A stretch of 64,000 nt of DNA. It comes from Tillus elongatus. Its lineage: Eukaryota; Arthropoda; Insecta; Coleoptera; Cleridae. The position numbers and the translations under genes were made by a program. The notes beneath the pieces are model-generated. The model ran no database searches. It saw only the letters and a list, made by a program, of their open reading frames with translations, and had not been told where the DNA came from. Below, one piece after another: positions 36,597-48,756 of this stretch (the first letter of the stretch is position 1; the number at the start of each line of letters is the position of its first letter). The stretch lies in NCBI GenBank assembly GCA_964006375.1, contig OZ023265.1:155846547-155910546 (forward strand), written 5' to 3'.

Positions 36597-36945
36597 AGCC
36601 TTGGTGATCCCGGGGAAAGAACGTGTGCCTCTGAACCGAAGGGTACTGGGTTCGATTCCCAGGGTTTCCCTTTCACTTTTTCAGTGCGAACTGTAATAAA
36701 TTAACATCAATCGAGGTTCTGGCGTTGTATTTCAGCAAGTTCAATGTCTTCGCGTTCCTCCCTTCGGAGGGGGCGTAAAGACGTCGGTCCTGTGTCCATG
36801 CGATGTTAGGCACGTTAAAGATCCCCCCTCTTTATACAAAGGCAGGGTTTCGGCAAAATTCTCAGAATAGTGAGGTGAAACTGCTCGCTGGCGTCGGCGA
36901 TTGGCCCTAGTCGCGAAAATAGGCCGACGTTAAAGTAAAAAAAAA
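36597..36945 (+). mobile_element. tRNA-derived SINE, copy 2
   Basis: The B box GGGTTCGATTCCC is a perfect fit. The A-box region is altered (TTGGTGATCCCGGGG). The body and tail (GGGGGCGTAAAGACGTCGG, GGCACGTTAAAGATCCC, TTGGCCCTAGTCGCG, GGCCGACGTTAAAG) are complete and end in an A-rich run. Confidence 0.87.
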
Positions 36946-36949
36946 TAGT

Positions 36950-37428
36950 TTTACAACTGACTATATATTAGGTATAAGGGACATTAAATATATTCCTTGA
37001 CCTAGAATTTTCACATACTTAGGAAATATTTACAACCTTTTTGATATAATTCGTTCTCTGCGGTAATTTAAGAAGTATCTGCTGTCGTATTTCACGCTGT
37101 CCCTTTTTCCTCACTTTGATATTAATAACGTGAATGTTTATGAAGGTAAAATGATATTGCGCAGTTTTCGGAACCTAATGATGTCATAATAAATTTATTT
37201 TAGAGATGAAATTTCACCCTTTTTATCGTCTAAAATATCATAATATCTCCCTATGAAAATTTATTGGGGAGGAAGAAGGTCTATGGCTATTTGTTTTAAG
37301 TTTACGTCCCACTTAGAGCAAATGTGTTAATATAAATAAAGTGTAAGGCTACAAAATATTTGTTACCAGGAAAATTTATTTTCCTTAGGCATAATATAAT
37401 GAATGAATTTATATAATTTATATAATAT
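36950..37428. other. AT-rich stretch, no feature seen
   Basis: No gene or shared repeat recognised. Confidence 0.4.
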
Positions 37429-37430
37429 AC

Positions 37431-37615
37431 AGGATGTCCAATAAGTATGGAAAAATGTTTATCTCAGAGACGGTTACACAGAGTTTTTGTTGAAGTTTGC
37501 CTGAGCGATGTAACAAATAGTTACAAATACGATAGTAATTACCGTCTTTACAGTGACTATACGGTATGATCCAAAAATAAAAATCAACTTGTATCTTAAA
37601 TGAAACACCTGTATA
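37431..37615. mobile_element. Possible TA-flanked mariner-type MITE (about 180 bp)
   Basis: TA-CAGGATGTCCAATAAGTATGG at the left and CAAGTTG...GAAACACCTGTA-TA at the right form imperfect inverted ends with TA on both sides. CAGGGTGT-like ends with TA duplications are usual for mariner-type elements in insects. The inversion is weak. Confidence 0.4.
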
Positions 37616-37756
37616 TATTTTGTACCTTCGAAGTTCTCATGTGAAACCTAATACACCTGTACTAGCTCGTTCTATAGTTAGAAGTAAACATTTATCTCTT
37701 GTTGACAGTTGAATATCATAATTTTCATAATAATTGTGGAAATAAAAATTACGATA

Positions 37757-38106
37757 CGAGCCTCGGTGGTTTAGACGTAAGAACGTGTGGCTCTGAACCG
37801 AAAGCTACTGGGATCGATCCCAGGGTTTTCTTTGACTTTTTCAGTACAAACTGTAACATTAACATCAACCGAGGTTCTGGCACTGTATTTGAGCAAGTTG
37901 AATGTCTGCACGTTTCGCCCTTTGGAGGGTGCGTCGGTCCCGTGTCCATGCGATGTTGGGCACGTTGAAGATCCCTACCCTCCTTACAGAAAGGCAGGGG
38001 TTCGTCAAAATTTCCAGGATAGTGAGGTGAAACTGCACCCTGGCGTCGGTGATTGGCAATAGTCGCGTAAATAGGCCGACGTTAAAGAAACAAAAACACA
38101 CCCACA
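37757..38106 (+). mobile_element. tRNA-derived SINE, copy 3 (unit 1)
   Basis: The head is GCCTCGGTGGTTTAGACG, with B box GGGATCGATCCC (one mismatch). The full body ends GGCCGACGTTAAAGAAACAA followed by AACACACCC. Confidence 0.87.
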
Positions 38107-39398
38107 CAAAATTACAATAAAAATTAATTAGGAAAAGGAAAAGTAACACGATATTTTCACAACATTTAGTCAGGTTATCAAAATCATGTTCGTTTGCTTT
38201 TTGCGTAACTGGAAAGGGCGTTACTATAAATTTATTACTCCGATATCGTCAGAACGTGTCGAAGTATTACTTCCACATCATCACAACCTGTGGAAGTGTC
38301 GCATTGGGGACAAAAACTTCAACATTTTTCTTTCGCTTAAACGCTGTAAAAAGTACAATTTGGAGAATCCAATAACTTTGTTAGCGAAACGATCGTCGGG
38401 TCCGAAAACTGTATTGTGATGAATTGAGTTCTCAAAATTGTACTGAGCAGTGCTCATTACAGGCTCCAATCTCCACTCATTGGACTCGTAGTAAAAAGTA
38501 TTAAAACATATGTAAAACATGATTTGAAAACGATTTTTTTTATGTCTGTCGGTATGTCGCTCTGTATGTCTGTCTGCTTGTAGCCACCATAACTGTAGAA
38601 CGAATTAAGATATCGTCTTCAAATTTGGTATAAAGTTAGCCCTCGACAAACCAACGGTTGGGATTGTTTTTGGGTAAAATCACTTTAGTAGGTAGGGGAT
38701 GAATGGGGGGTGATTTGGTAAAAACCCATATTTTTTCGTTAAAACTCGAGTAATACATATAAGGTTTTAGGGTTTATTTATTAAAAAACTGTTAAATCCA
38801 TAAACAATCTCGTATTTTATGCTGATTTTAAGTTAAAGGTTAAATGTGTGTGAGGGGGGGGGGGATGTGGTTCTAGTATGGTTGACAAAAATTTCGATTT
38901 TTTTTACTAAACCGGCGTAAAAAGTCTCAAACGGTCGGCCGGTCGGCATCTACGTGTGTCTGTTGATATGCGCAATAACTCTCGGACGAATTTTGATATT
39001 ATCTTCAAATTTGGCATCGAGTTAGCAGCCGACAACGGAACGCTTCGAATTGTTTCTAGGTAAGATCGCTTCAGGGGATAGAGGATAAATAAGCGTTAAT
39101 TTGGTGAAAATTGACACTTTACCAATAAAAATCGAGCAACATAAAGTTTCAAAAGTTTATGGGTACAAGAATGCAAATATTTTCATTGTGGTCAAGTCAT
39201 GGGCGCTAAATTCATTCCATGAGAATGTCGTTCTTAAGAGGATAAATTATCACAGCTATGTGGAAGTTATGATTTAATTTGCAGGACTGTTTCTTTACTG
39301 CCTTGCAAAAAATAGTTTTTATATTAATTTCTTGCAACAGGAAAACGTACATTCTTAGACACCCATACTGCAAAAACTCAATGGAGATGATTTTGAAG

Positions 39399-39985
39399 AG
39401 CCTCGGTGGTTCAGAGGTAAGAACGTGTGCCTCTGAACCGAAAGGTAATGGGTTCGATCCCAGGGTTCTCCTTTCACTTTTTCAGTACAAACTTTAACAT
39501 TAACATCAACCGAGGTTCTGGCATTGTATTTGAGCAAGTTAAATGTCTGCACGTTTCGCCCTTTGTAGGGGGCATAAAGCTGTCGGTCCGTTATCCATGC
39601 GATGTTGGGCACGTTAAAGATCCCTATCCTCTGTGGCGGTGGTTCCGACTGCAGTGTTTCTCTCTACCAACCGCTACAGTGAACACACGTCCTCCACGCT
39701 CGGTCAGTTATCTGCTATGTACTCATGTACTGTTATAATTGTATTATAGTTAAATGTATCATATAGTTTATTCAGTTAGTGAAATAATAAAGTATATCAA
39801 GTGTTTACCTATGGATTCAATATCACCATCCCAGGTAATATTAACAAGTGCAATTATCATCCATATCATCCTTACAGAAAGGCAGGGGTTCAGCAAAATT
39901 TCCAGGATAGTGAGGTGAAACTGATCCCTGGCGTCAAGTCGCAAAAATAGGCCGACGTTAAAGAAACAAAAACACACACTGACAA
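39399..39985 (+). mobile_element. tRNA-derived SINE, copy 4 (unit 2), interrupted
   Basis: The head (A-box TGGTTCAGAGG, B box GGGTTCGATCCC) is the best preserved in the window. The body is interrupted at 39632-39868 by an LTR-like insertion within ...CCCTATCCTC / TCCTTACAG... Confidence 0.87.
39632..39868 (+). mobile_element. Solo-LTR-like insertion (237 bp)
   Basis: Present only in unit 2 of the triplication. Begins TGTGGCGGTGG and ends CCATATCA (TG...CA). Contains AATAATAAAG as a possible polyadenylation signal near 39785. Flanking pentamers TCCTC and TCCTT are a near match, but the exact target duplication is unclear because the site is itself a TCC repeat. No coding region. A solo LTR of a small retrotransposon fits best. 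Confidence 0.6.
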
Positions 39986-41255
39986 AAAATTACAATAAAA
40001 ATTAAATTTGATTAGGGAAAGGAAAAGTAACACGATATTTTTGCAACATTTAGACAGGTTATCAAAATCATGTTCGTTCGCTTTTTGCGTAACTGGAAAG
40101 GGCGTTACTATAAATTTATTACTCCGACATCGTCACAACGTGTCGAAGTATTACTTCCACATCGTCACAACCTGTGGAAGTATCGCATCGGGGACAACAA
40201 CATTTTTCTGTCGCTTAAACGCTGTAAAAAGTACAATTTGGAGAACCCAATAACTTTGTTAGCGAAACGATCGTGGGGTCCGAAAACTGTATTGTGATGA
40301 ATTGAGTTCTCCAAATTGTACTAAGCAGTGCTCATCACAGGCTCCAATCTTCACTCATTGGACTCGTAGTAAAAAGTATTAAAACATATGTAACACATGA
40401 TTTCATAACGAATTTTTTTTTATGTATGTCGGTCTCTCGCTCTGTATGTCTGTCTGTTTGCAGCCACCATAACATTAGAACGAATTGAAATATCGTCTTC
40501 AAATTTGGTATAAAGTTAGCCCTTGACAAACCAACGGTTGGAATTTTTTTTGTGGGTAAAATCACTTTAGCGGGTAGGGGATGAATGGGGGGTGATTTGG
40601 TGAAAATTAACAATTTTTTGTTAAGACTCGAGTAATACATATAACGTTTTAGGGTTTATTTATTAGAAAACTGTTAATTCCATAGACAATCTCGTATTTT
40701 ATGCTGAAGTTAAATTAAAGGTTAAAGGTGGGCGGTGAAGTATGGTTGACAAAAATTTCGATTTGTTTTTGCTAAAACGGCGTAAAAAGTCTCAAACGGT
40801 CGGCATGTATGTGTGTCTGTTAATATGCGCAATAACTTTCGAACGAATTTGGATATCATCTTCAATTTTGGCATACAGTTAGCACCCGACAACGGAACGC
40901 TTTAAATTGTTTCTGGGTAAGATCGTTTCAGGGGGTAGGGGATAAATAAGCGGTAATTTGGTAAAAATTGACACTTTTTCAATAAAATTGGAGTAACATA
41001 ACGTTTCAAAAGTTTATTGGTGCAAGAATGCAAATATTTTCATTGTGGTCAAGTCATGGGCCCTAAATTCGTTCCATGAGAATGTCGTTCTGAAGAGGAT
41101 AAATTATCACAGCTATGTGGAAGTTATGATTTAATTTGCAGCACTGTTTCTTTACTGCCTTGCAAAAAATAATTTTTATATCAATTTCTTGCAACAGGAA
41201 AACGTACATTCTTAGACACCCATACTGCAAAAACTAAATGAAAATGATTTTGAAG

Positions 41256-41600
41256 AGCCTCGGTGGTTCAGAGGTAAGAACGTGTGCCTCTGAACCGAAA
41301 GGTACTGGATTCGATCCCAGGTTCTCCTTTCACATTTTCAGTACAAACTGTAACATTAACATCAACCGAGGTTTCTGGCATTGTATTTGAGCAAGTTGAA
41401 TGTCTGCACGTTTCGCTCTTTGGAGGGGGCGTAAAGCCGTCGGTCCCGTGTCCATGCGATGTTGGGCACGTTAAAGATCCCTATCCTCCTTACAGAAAGG
41501 CAGGGGTTCGGCAAAATTTCCAGGATAGTGAGGTGAGACTGCTCCCTGGCGTCAAGTCGCGGAAATAGGCCGACGTTAAAGAAACAAAAACACACACTGA
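41256..41600 (+). mobile_element. tRNA-derived SINE, copy 5 (unit 3)
   Basis: The head is identical in type to copy 4, with B box GGATTCGATCCC. The body is uninterrupted and shows the ancestral sequence CCCTATCCTCCTTACAG at the insertion point of the unit-2 LTR. Confidence 0.88.
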
Positions 41601-42360
41601 CCAAAAATTACAATAAAAAATAAATTTGATTAGGAAAAGGAAAAGTAACACGATATTTTCGCTACATTTAGTCAGGTTATCAAAATTATGTTCGTTTGCT
41701 TTTTTCGTAACTGGAAAGGGCGTTACTATAAATTTATTACTCCGACATCGTCACAACGTGTCGAGGCATTACTTCCACATCATCACAACCTCTGGAAGTA
41801 TCGCATCGGGGACAAAAACTTCAACATTTTTCTTTCGCTTAAACGCTGTAAAAAGTACAATTTGGAGAATCCAATAACTTTGTTAGCGAAACGATCGTCG
41901 GGTCCGAAAACTGTACTGTGATGAATTGAGTTCTCCAAATTGTAGTTAGTAGTGCTCATCACAGGCTTTAATCTTCACTCATTGGACTCGTAGTAAACAG
42001 TATTAAAACATATGTAACACATGATTTCATAACGAATTTTTTTTTATGTATGTCGGTCTCTCGCTCTGTATGTCTGTCTGTTTGCAGCCACCATAACATT
42101 AGAACGAATTGAAATATCGTCTTTAAATTTGGTATACAGTTATCTCTCGACAAATGAACGATTCGGATTGTTTTTGGGTTATATCACTTTAGAAGGTAGG
42201 GGATGAATGGGGGTGATTTGGTGAAAATTGATATTGTTTCGTTAAAACTCGAGTAATATAACGTTTTAGGGTTTTATGTATTAGAAAACTTTTAGTTTCA
42301 TTAAACATCTGATATTCTATGCTGATGCTAAATGAGGGGTTGAATGTGTGGGGGTTTATT

Positions 42361-42480
42361 AACGGACCTTTGTTTCGGGTTCTAGGGGCCAAAGTTCGCG
42401 CTAATTTAAAAACATTTTTACAACAAAGTCTCCATTCAATACCTCTCTATTAGCAATTTTTTTAATACAAATTCGCTAAA
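42361..42480 (-). repeat. TA-bearing dispersed repeat fragment, left half only
   Basis: GGACCTTTGTTTCGGGTTC, AGGGGCCAAAGTTCGCGC and a terminal TTAGCAATTTTTTTAATACA then AATTCGCTAA match the left side of the family in inverse orientation. The TA tract has been lost at the junction with unit 3. Confidence 0.65.
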
Positions 42481-42830
42481 ATTTGGTTGTGGTAATAAAA
42501 AATCTCTCTGGGAATGATCACAGTATATCCATATAATAATTTAACAATTGCCCCCAAACCGTGAAAACTTTTGTCGCTACATTTAAGAACGAATCAACGA
42601 GATAAACTAAACCCACCACTACCATTAACCTAAATGATTAAATTTCCTCTAACACAAAGAGCAATCCTACATTATCATTTTCGTCACTTTTAGAGTGTTT
42701 TGTGCGTGCTCAGTGATAAACTCAGGTTCCTGGGGGCATGCAAAGTTAGCCTGCTGGAAGGTAAAATCTCGCTTAAAATTTCAGTTAGTCCTATTTAAAT
42801 ATTAAAGTGGTTCGTAAGCTAATGTGTGCC
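42481..42830 (+). repeat. Dispersed repeat shared with 54120-54400
   Basis: AACACAAAGA, TTCGTCACTTT and AGAGTGTTTT occur in the same order at about 42650-42705 and 54200-54245. Unclassified. Confidence 0.55.
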
Positions 42831-42879
42831 TTTGAAATGTATTTTAATTTTTTACTTAAAAAAATAATTACTGTGTGTG

Positions 42880-43032
42880 TTGTGTGTTTTGTTTCTTTAA
42901 CGTCGGCCTATTTCCGCGACTATGGCCAATCACGGACGCCTGGGAGCAGTTTCACCTGGTGAGTCTCGAACCGTCTCCCCCGAGTCCGCATTAGAAAGTC
43001 TGAATCGACTTTCCCGCACCGCCACGGAGAAA
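42880..43032 (-). mobile_element. Short SINE with a different tRNA-like head
   Basis: Minus strand: the head CTCCGTGGCGGTGCGGG with A-box-like TGGCGGTGCGG and B-box-like GGTTCGAGACTC is joined directly to the 3' segment of the other SINEs (GGTGAAACTGCTCCC, TTGGCCATAGTCGCGG, GGCCGACGTTAAAGAAAC). The central body (about 200 bp in copies 1-5) is absent. About 150 bp. Confidence 0.7.
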
Positions 43033-43146
43033 AAAATTTAGTTAACTCAGATGCGCACAAGCTGAATCTACGTCTTCGCAGTTAAGCTAAATCTAATAAA
43101 TCTCCGAGTAAATAGAGATTATCGTAGAAATGTAAAAAAAAAGTTG

Positions 43147-43752
43147 GGGACGCAGCAAGTGCGTTATAGTAATGAATTTTCATAACAATTATACACTATT
43201 AGTAAGAGATATTATTAAAACTAATTCTTTAAATTTAAATCTACCTTGGTAATCAGTTTTAGAGTCCCAGTTAGCGATTATTTGAAAAAAAAATGTATTT
43301 TATATGGAGCTAAAAAATAAAAATTTGGTCGTAAATATAATATGTAACTACTGCAAGTGTCTTTAAAAAAATTGTGTTACAAATGTCATTAAAGTAACAA
43401 AAGTTTAAAAAAAAATTGATTATTTACAAAGGAAATGTACCTGTCATATTATAAATATCGCAGGTATTTTCCTTATTAATTGCTTGAATGGTTTTGTTTT
43501 AGTCAACCCATCCAATTTTTGCAAACAATAAACAACAAAAAAGGTTTTTGAAAACAAATTTGTAGTTAGCCGCGAAGCTCATTATGTTATTTTTCTTTAA
43601 TGTAGTACTCACAGTGCCATTCCATAGGTGTTACTATGGTTCAAGATCGAAGATTCTAGCTTAATCCGAAATTTATTGAGCTATCGGATTTAAAATATCT
43701 TTAATAATTTTCTACTACTTAATAATTTTCTACCATAACATACTTGTTGCAC
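43147..43752. mobile_element. GCAGCAAGTGCG-terminated repeat, copy 5 (both ends)
   Basis: Left GGGGACGCAGCAAGTGCG then TTATAGTAATGAATTTTC; right TTTTCTACCATAACATACTT then GTTGCACC. About 606 bp, non-coding. The interior matches 46263-46670 (inverted in part) and 15655-16140. Confidence 0.7.
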
Positions 43753-44510
43753 CAAGACCCTTTTCAACACTTATTTACGGTAGTTGTATCCATACTTTTT
43801 TTAAATAATAAAATATTGCAGCTTAATATGTAAGACTGACAAACAAGGTAACCTCAAAATCATTTTGGAGAAAAAAGAAAATGAAATGAGATAACAATTT
43901 AAACATAAATTGAGAATCTTGGTTTGATGCTTCATCATGGGGGTGCTACTTTCCCTTCTGCATGCCTACAATCACCCTCAATGCATCAACAAGAACAATT
44001 TAAACAATAAAATTTCCTTTGAAGCAACCCCTAAGAAAGTTACGGGACCTGCGGTGAATATAGAGGTTCTACGCGCGGTAAACAGGATTCTAATGAGGTA
44101 TAGTTACAGCATAATATTGACTATGCCGTGGTATAGCTGCAAAATGGGATAAGGGAAGCTTAAAGAGGTCCAACTAAGCTTTTTCTTTCGCACTTTCCGC
44201 TCAAACTCCCTTTTTATATTCTTCTCCGCCCAGCACCCCTATTCACTCTTAGTTCCGTAACTTTCTTGTGGGCTGTATGCAAGAAATTCTTCTTGTGGTT
44301 TGGTCATACAGAAGGGGTTCTAAGCACATTTCTGAAAAGATTTTTCTAAACACCCCCCATGTGCTAATCTGCAAATTTAGCGAAAATTTAATTTTTATTT
44401 ACAAACGGAATGCATATATAAAACTATCGGTGGCATGTAAGTATTTTCCATATTGATCGCTTGAATGGTCGATTTTAATCCACTCAATCGAACCAGTTTC
44501 TGCAAATAAA
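43753..44510 (+). repeat. Dispersed ~750-bp repeat, plus copy
   Basis: Shares ATGCCTACAATCACCCTCA, AAGAAAGTTACGGGACC, GAGGTCCAACTAAGCT and CCGCCCAGCACCCCTAT with the reverse complement of 45690-46260. A shorter relative lies at 54530-54610. Confidence 0.75.
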
Positions 44511-45317
44511 ATGACTTGTAGTTACCTCTGAATGGACAAGGTCAAACAGATAAATCAGGGTTCCGCTGCCATTGCAAAAAAAAATCTCCAAATTAAGTTC
44601 AAACCGACAGGCAACGAAAATACGGCACAATAAACATTAGGTGGGGTTGCCATTTACGACAACGCTCATTTAAAGCTGTAGATGTCAGAAAAAAAGTAAA
44701 TTAATAAAAATTTAAGTGAAACTGATTCAATTTATTTAAAATCAATTGAGAACTGCGTCCTATTATGTATAAGTATTAAGGTTCCCATTTTCACGGTATT
44801 TAAAAGCCATCTCCATCTCACTAGTTTAATCTGACAACACTGATTGTCATTTGTTAACTGACAGGAGTCATGAGAGAAACGTGTAAGTCCTGCCCATAAC
44901 CTCGAATTAGACTCCGCTAATACCTCAGAATCTCAGAATATAAAACAGCTACCTATATTCAAAGGTTAATACAAATAGTAGGTAAATGATAACCAAATTT
45001 TTAGTTTTAACATAACTTTAACAAATACCTTCGGGCGTAGACTGTGACTGTAGTATATTATGATTCTAACATCCAATCAAACCAATAAGAAAGTGGTTGT
45101 GTACATCAGGCTTAGGTTCTTAATTAATGCATGTAGGTACTGTATTACCAAAGTGAAACAAAATTATTTCAAGAAGAAATATACCTACCTCAAACTAATA
45201 TAAGTATAATACCTAGAGTACCTAGGTACTTATGGTTTTCTTTATTCTTAGTTTTTACTCTTTATGGAACATTTGAAATAAATTAAACTACATAATATCG
45301 CAAAGCAGTTTAAATGA

Positions 45318-45320
<3 letters not shown>
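44511..45320. other. AT-rich stretch, no feature seen
   Basis: No gene or shared repeat recognised. Confidence 0.4.

Positions 45321-45321
<1 letters not shown>

Positions 45322-45402
<81 letters not shown>
45322..45402. repeat. (TA)n microsatellite
   Basis: 81 bp of TA outside the recognised family context. Confidence 0.95.
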
Positions 45403-45404
<2 letters not shown>

Positions 45405-45469
45405 CAGTGCAAATTGTTAAAATAATTATTTCAAAATTTAGTACTGTTTATAATTATTTCATTTTCAAA

Positions 45470-46260
45470 AAGTATGGATATATCAAGAGTAAATAAGTGT
45501 TGAAGAGTTAAGGTGCAGCAAGTGCGTTATGGTAGCGTATTTTCGTAAAAATATTTCAAATAGGGTTAATACAATTTAACATTTAACTAGAATCCAACCA
45601 ATAAGGAAAAATAACTGCCATGTTTACAATTTTGCAGGTACATTCCTTTTGGAAATAAAAATTTAATTTTCGGTAACTTTCAGTTTAGCACACAAGAGAC
45701 TTTTGGAAAAAAAATTCAGAAACGTGCTTAGAAGCCTTTCTGAATGCACTTACTACAAGAAAAATTTATTGCAAACGGCCGCTAAGAAAGTTACAGGACC
45801 AGGAGTGTATAGGGGTGCTGGGCGGGGAAGAAGTTTAAAAAAAATGTGAGAAGAAAGTTAGAAAAAACCAGCTTAGTTGGACCTCTATAAGCTACCGTTT
45901 ACCAAGTTTGCAGCTATACTTCCTTAAAATCTTGTCTAGTTCGCCCAGAACACTTATTCACCGCAGTTCCCGCAACATTCTTGCGGGCTGTTTCGAAGAA
46001 ATTTTTCTTGTTTATATTGTTCTTGTTTATACATTGAGGGTGATTGTAGGCATGTAGAAGGGGGAGGAGAACCCCCGTGCTGACGCCGCGAACCAAGATT
46101 TTCATTTTATGTTTAAACTGTTACCTCATTTCATTTGTTTAAAATATTTTTCCAAAAATAAATTTGAGGTCTTGTTTGTCAGTATCTTATAGAGAGCTAC
46201 AATATTTTATCATTTAAAAAAGTATGGATACAGCAACAGTTAATAAGTCATGAAGATGGT
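45470..46260 (-). repeat. Dispersed ~750-bp repeat, minus copy, with GCAGCAAGTGCG ends
   Basis: Direct GGTGCAGCAAGTGCGTT motifs at about 45512 and 46264, each preceded by AGTATGGATA, bracket a segment that is the inverse of 43753-44510. The ~750-bp spacing of identical borders suggests tandem or nested insertion of related elements. Confidence 0.7.
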
Positions 46261-46262
46261 CA

Positions 46263-46670
46263 GGGTGCAGCAAGTGCGTTGTGGTAGAGAATTTTCATAA
46301 AAAGATTTCAAATCCGATAACTCAATTTCCCATTAAGCTATAATCTTCAATCTTGAGCCATATTAAAACCTATGTAAAACACCTTTTTGCTTGTTTTGTT
46401 TCCAAAAACTAGGTCGATTGGATTGACTAAAACAAAACCATCCAAGCAATTAATAATAAAAAATACCTGACATATTGATAATTTGGCAGGTACATTCCGT
46501 TTGTAAATAATTAATTTTTTTCTGGAAAATTTTGTAACTTTAATGGAATTTGTAACGCATTTTTTTTACAGCGACATGCACGATTTACATATATGTACCA
46601 AATGTTAATTTTCTCGGCCCATAGAAATAGAAATTTCTTCAAATAATCGCTTACTTGAACCTCAAAAACT
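46263..46670 (+). repeat. GCAGCAAGTGCG-terminated repeat, copy 6
   Basis: Starts GGGTGCAGCAAGTGCG then TTGTGGTAGAGAATTTTC. The downstream GACTAAAACAAAACCATCCA, TTGGCAGGTACATTCCG and AATAATCGCTTACT segments match other long-type copies. Confidence 0.7.
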
Positions 46671-46929
46671 CTCCAAGATCCATTTACATTTAAGGACTTT
46701 CTTTATACAATTGTTGTTGGCTTCGAGTTGACAACCCAATTCATATAGCCACGGTCCTTGTATCGCATTAGATTCTGAAACAACATGGGCAGAGCAGTAA
46801 CTAGTAATTGATTGAATTATATTGCTGCACATGTAAGTGAGCGCTGATAGGTCTCGAATTAAAAGGTTTGCATACAAATAACAAGTATGTACACACATAT
46901 ACAGGGCTTTTCACGATAGCCATGCATTA

Positions 46930-47157
46930 GAGCTTATGAAGTTCCCTGATATCCTAAATTTTGAAAGCTGTCACAATTCGTAATTGTCTTTTATTATAAA
47001 ATATTTTCAAGGTCACATCATTTCCGGTTAGACCGGAAGTATTTATAAACTTTGCTAACTTAAACATAATGCCCTATTTTTTAATGCATAATCGAATTCT
47101 CCATATAATTTTGTGAAGATTTATATTAGGCTTTCCTATCCCTATCTTCAACTGTTT
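46930..47157 (+). repeat. Long TIR, left arm, outer part
   Basis: GCTTATGAAGTTCCCTGATA, TTTTCAAGGTCACATCATTT and TTTGTGAAGATTTATATTAG match the reverse complement of about 50350-50573. Confidence 0.85.
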
Positions 47158-48255
47158 ATTTTCATCACATTATTCTTGGTTGGCATAAACGCCAGACGAA
47201 AATACGGCATAAACGCTACTTGCTACTGATAATTTGGAATAAGCGCCATTTCATACGTTTTTTACATTTATTCAGGTGATTTAACACACTGTTGAGGAAA
47301 AAATTTTACCAAAACTTCAGGTAAAAACATTGGAGAACGAGATAACACAGACGCTGTGGTGATATTTCTTATCACATGAACTTGAGAAAGTTTTGTACCT
47401 CTCCTGTAAAATTACGTCATTGGCGCTTGTGTCGTTTTTCCATGAAAGCGTCGATATGCAGGGTGACTTTTATGGTAAAGCTCCACATATGCGTTATTAT
47501 ACAAGATACGAGAAAAAATTGTATACGTTAATTATAGGATATTTTGAGCTGCATCCTATAAAATTATTTTGACAATCACATGGTGGCCCATAAGTCGTTG
47601 GTAATACAATTTTTTTTTATCGCACACCCCTTATCGAGGTGCATTTCTGCATTTTTCATCAAATTATAATGCAACCTTTGTAACGAGCAAGTATTTGATA
47701 GCGTTCATAGTTTTCGAGTTATTTCAACTGATATGCAACTTTTCACGTTTTTGGCACCTATATAAAAAATTATGATAAGGCGTTTTCACCAATAGATAGC
47801 GGAGTCCCATGAAAACGGCGCATTCACATAGGTTTTTGTTTCTATTATTCGTCGGTGCCGTATACAGGGCGTTTTCAAATGGTAATTGATTTAAGAACAG
47901 ACCGTAGCTCAATTCGTAATTGGAACAGCCTTTATTTTGAGTTTCAGAAGTGAAGCGCATGCCCCCTGCTTCAAATTTTGGATAACTCTCCCTATACCTA
48001 TAAACTCTAGTTATAAAAATAAAAATATTTTCATTCATAATCGCATACCATAATTCATGCAGCGATCAATTTTAAATTTTCTTTTCAGTTCTTAATTAAA
48101 TTGTAATAACCGATCAGTTTATGTGACTGTTTGGAGAATTTTGGAAAAAAAATACTTCAAATAATTAAATTAATTTTGGTACAAAAGGGGTAAGAATCCA
48201 TTAATTTCATAGGATTATTATTATGATTTCTCTGTATTTCGGTGATTTTGCAACC
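47158..48255. other. Insertion in the left TIR; includes an ATTATACAAGATA repeat
   Basis: Has no counterpart in the right arm. 47455-47700 is a copy of the ~240-bp repeat also at 14756 and 61350, starting GCAGGGTGACTTTTATGG. The rest (47690-48255) is unrecognised. Confidence 0.6.
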
Positions 48256-48560
48256 TTATTTGTAATAGTTTCTATTTCACATGTTTTAAAGATAAAAGGC
48301 TCGAATTTAGAATTTCGTAACTTGTGGGAGGGAGCTTTCATGTTATGTGCCTTAAGTTTACCTGTGTCATACAGAGTGTTCTAAATTTAGTTACTAACTT
48401 AGACATATTCAACGTGGCAAAAGTTTTTTTTTCAAGTAGAACACCCTGTATATTATTAAAAATTCGAGTTGTAAATTTAATTTTACACCCGTTTCATATA
48501 AGTTTTTCTATACCATTCTTCAATATCTTGCTTGTTATTAGCATTTTTGGGTAACAACCT
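48256..48560 (+). repeat. Long TIR, left arm, inner part
   Basis: TTAAAGATAAAAGGCTCG, CATACAGAGTGTTCTAAATT and CACCCTGTATATTATTAAAA match the reverse complement of 49985-50270. Confidence 0.85.
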
Positions 48561-48756
48561 CGTCTTCTAAAGAGTACATGTTAGACTTCACAACAAATGC
48601 AGCTGTGATTGTCAGATAACAAAAGTGATATGATTTCATAAAAAAATTTAATGTTATTAATTTAAAAAAATGAAAACAAATATTAATAATAAACAAAAAC
48701 TAAACAAAGACAAATAAAAAAAAGTTAATTCAAATTTAAATGCTACGATCACTATA

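Larger units (their letters stand above)
37757..42360 (+). repeat. Tandem triplication of a ~1.6-kb unit
   Basis: Units begin at the SINE head at 37757, 39399 and 41256. Each continues through the SINE, AAAATTACAATAAAAATTAA, AAGTAACACGATATTTT, CGTAACTGGAAAGGGCG, the AAACGATCGT-GGGTCCGAAA segment, two 'ATAACT...AATTTGG' modules and TCATGGGC-CTAAATTC. Unit 1 is 1642 bp; unit 2 is 1857 bp with a 237-bp insertion; unit 3 breaks off near 42360 at the junction with another repeat. Confidence 0.93.

Noticed and set aside
37699..38149. Frames in both strands across the SINE copies (also at 39355-39738 and 41284-41604)
   Set aside because: They overlap tRNA-derived SINE sequence and are repeated only because the SINE and its unit are repeated.
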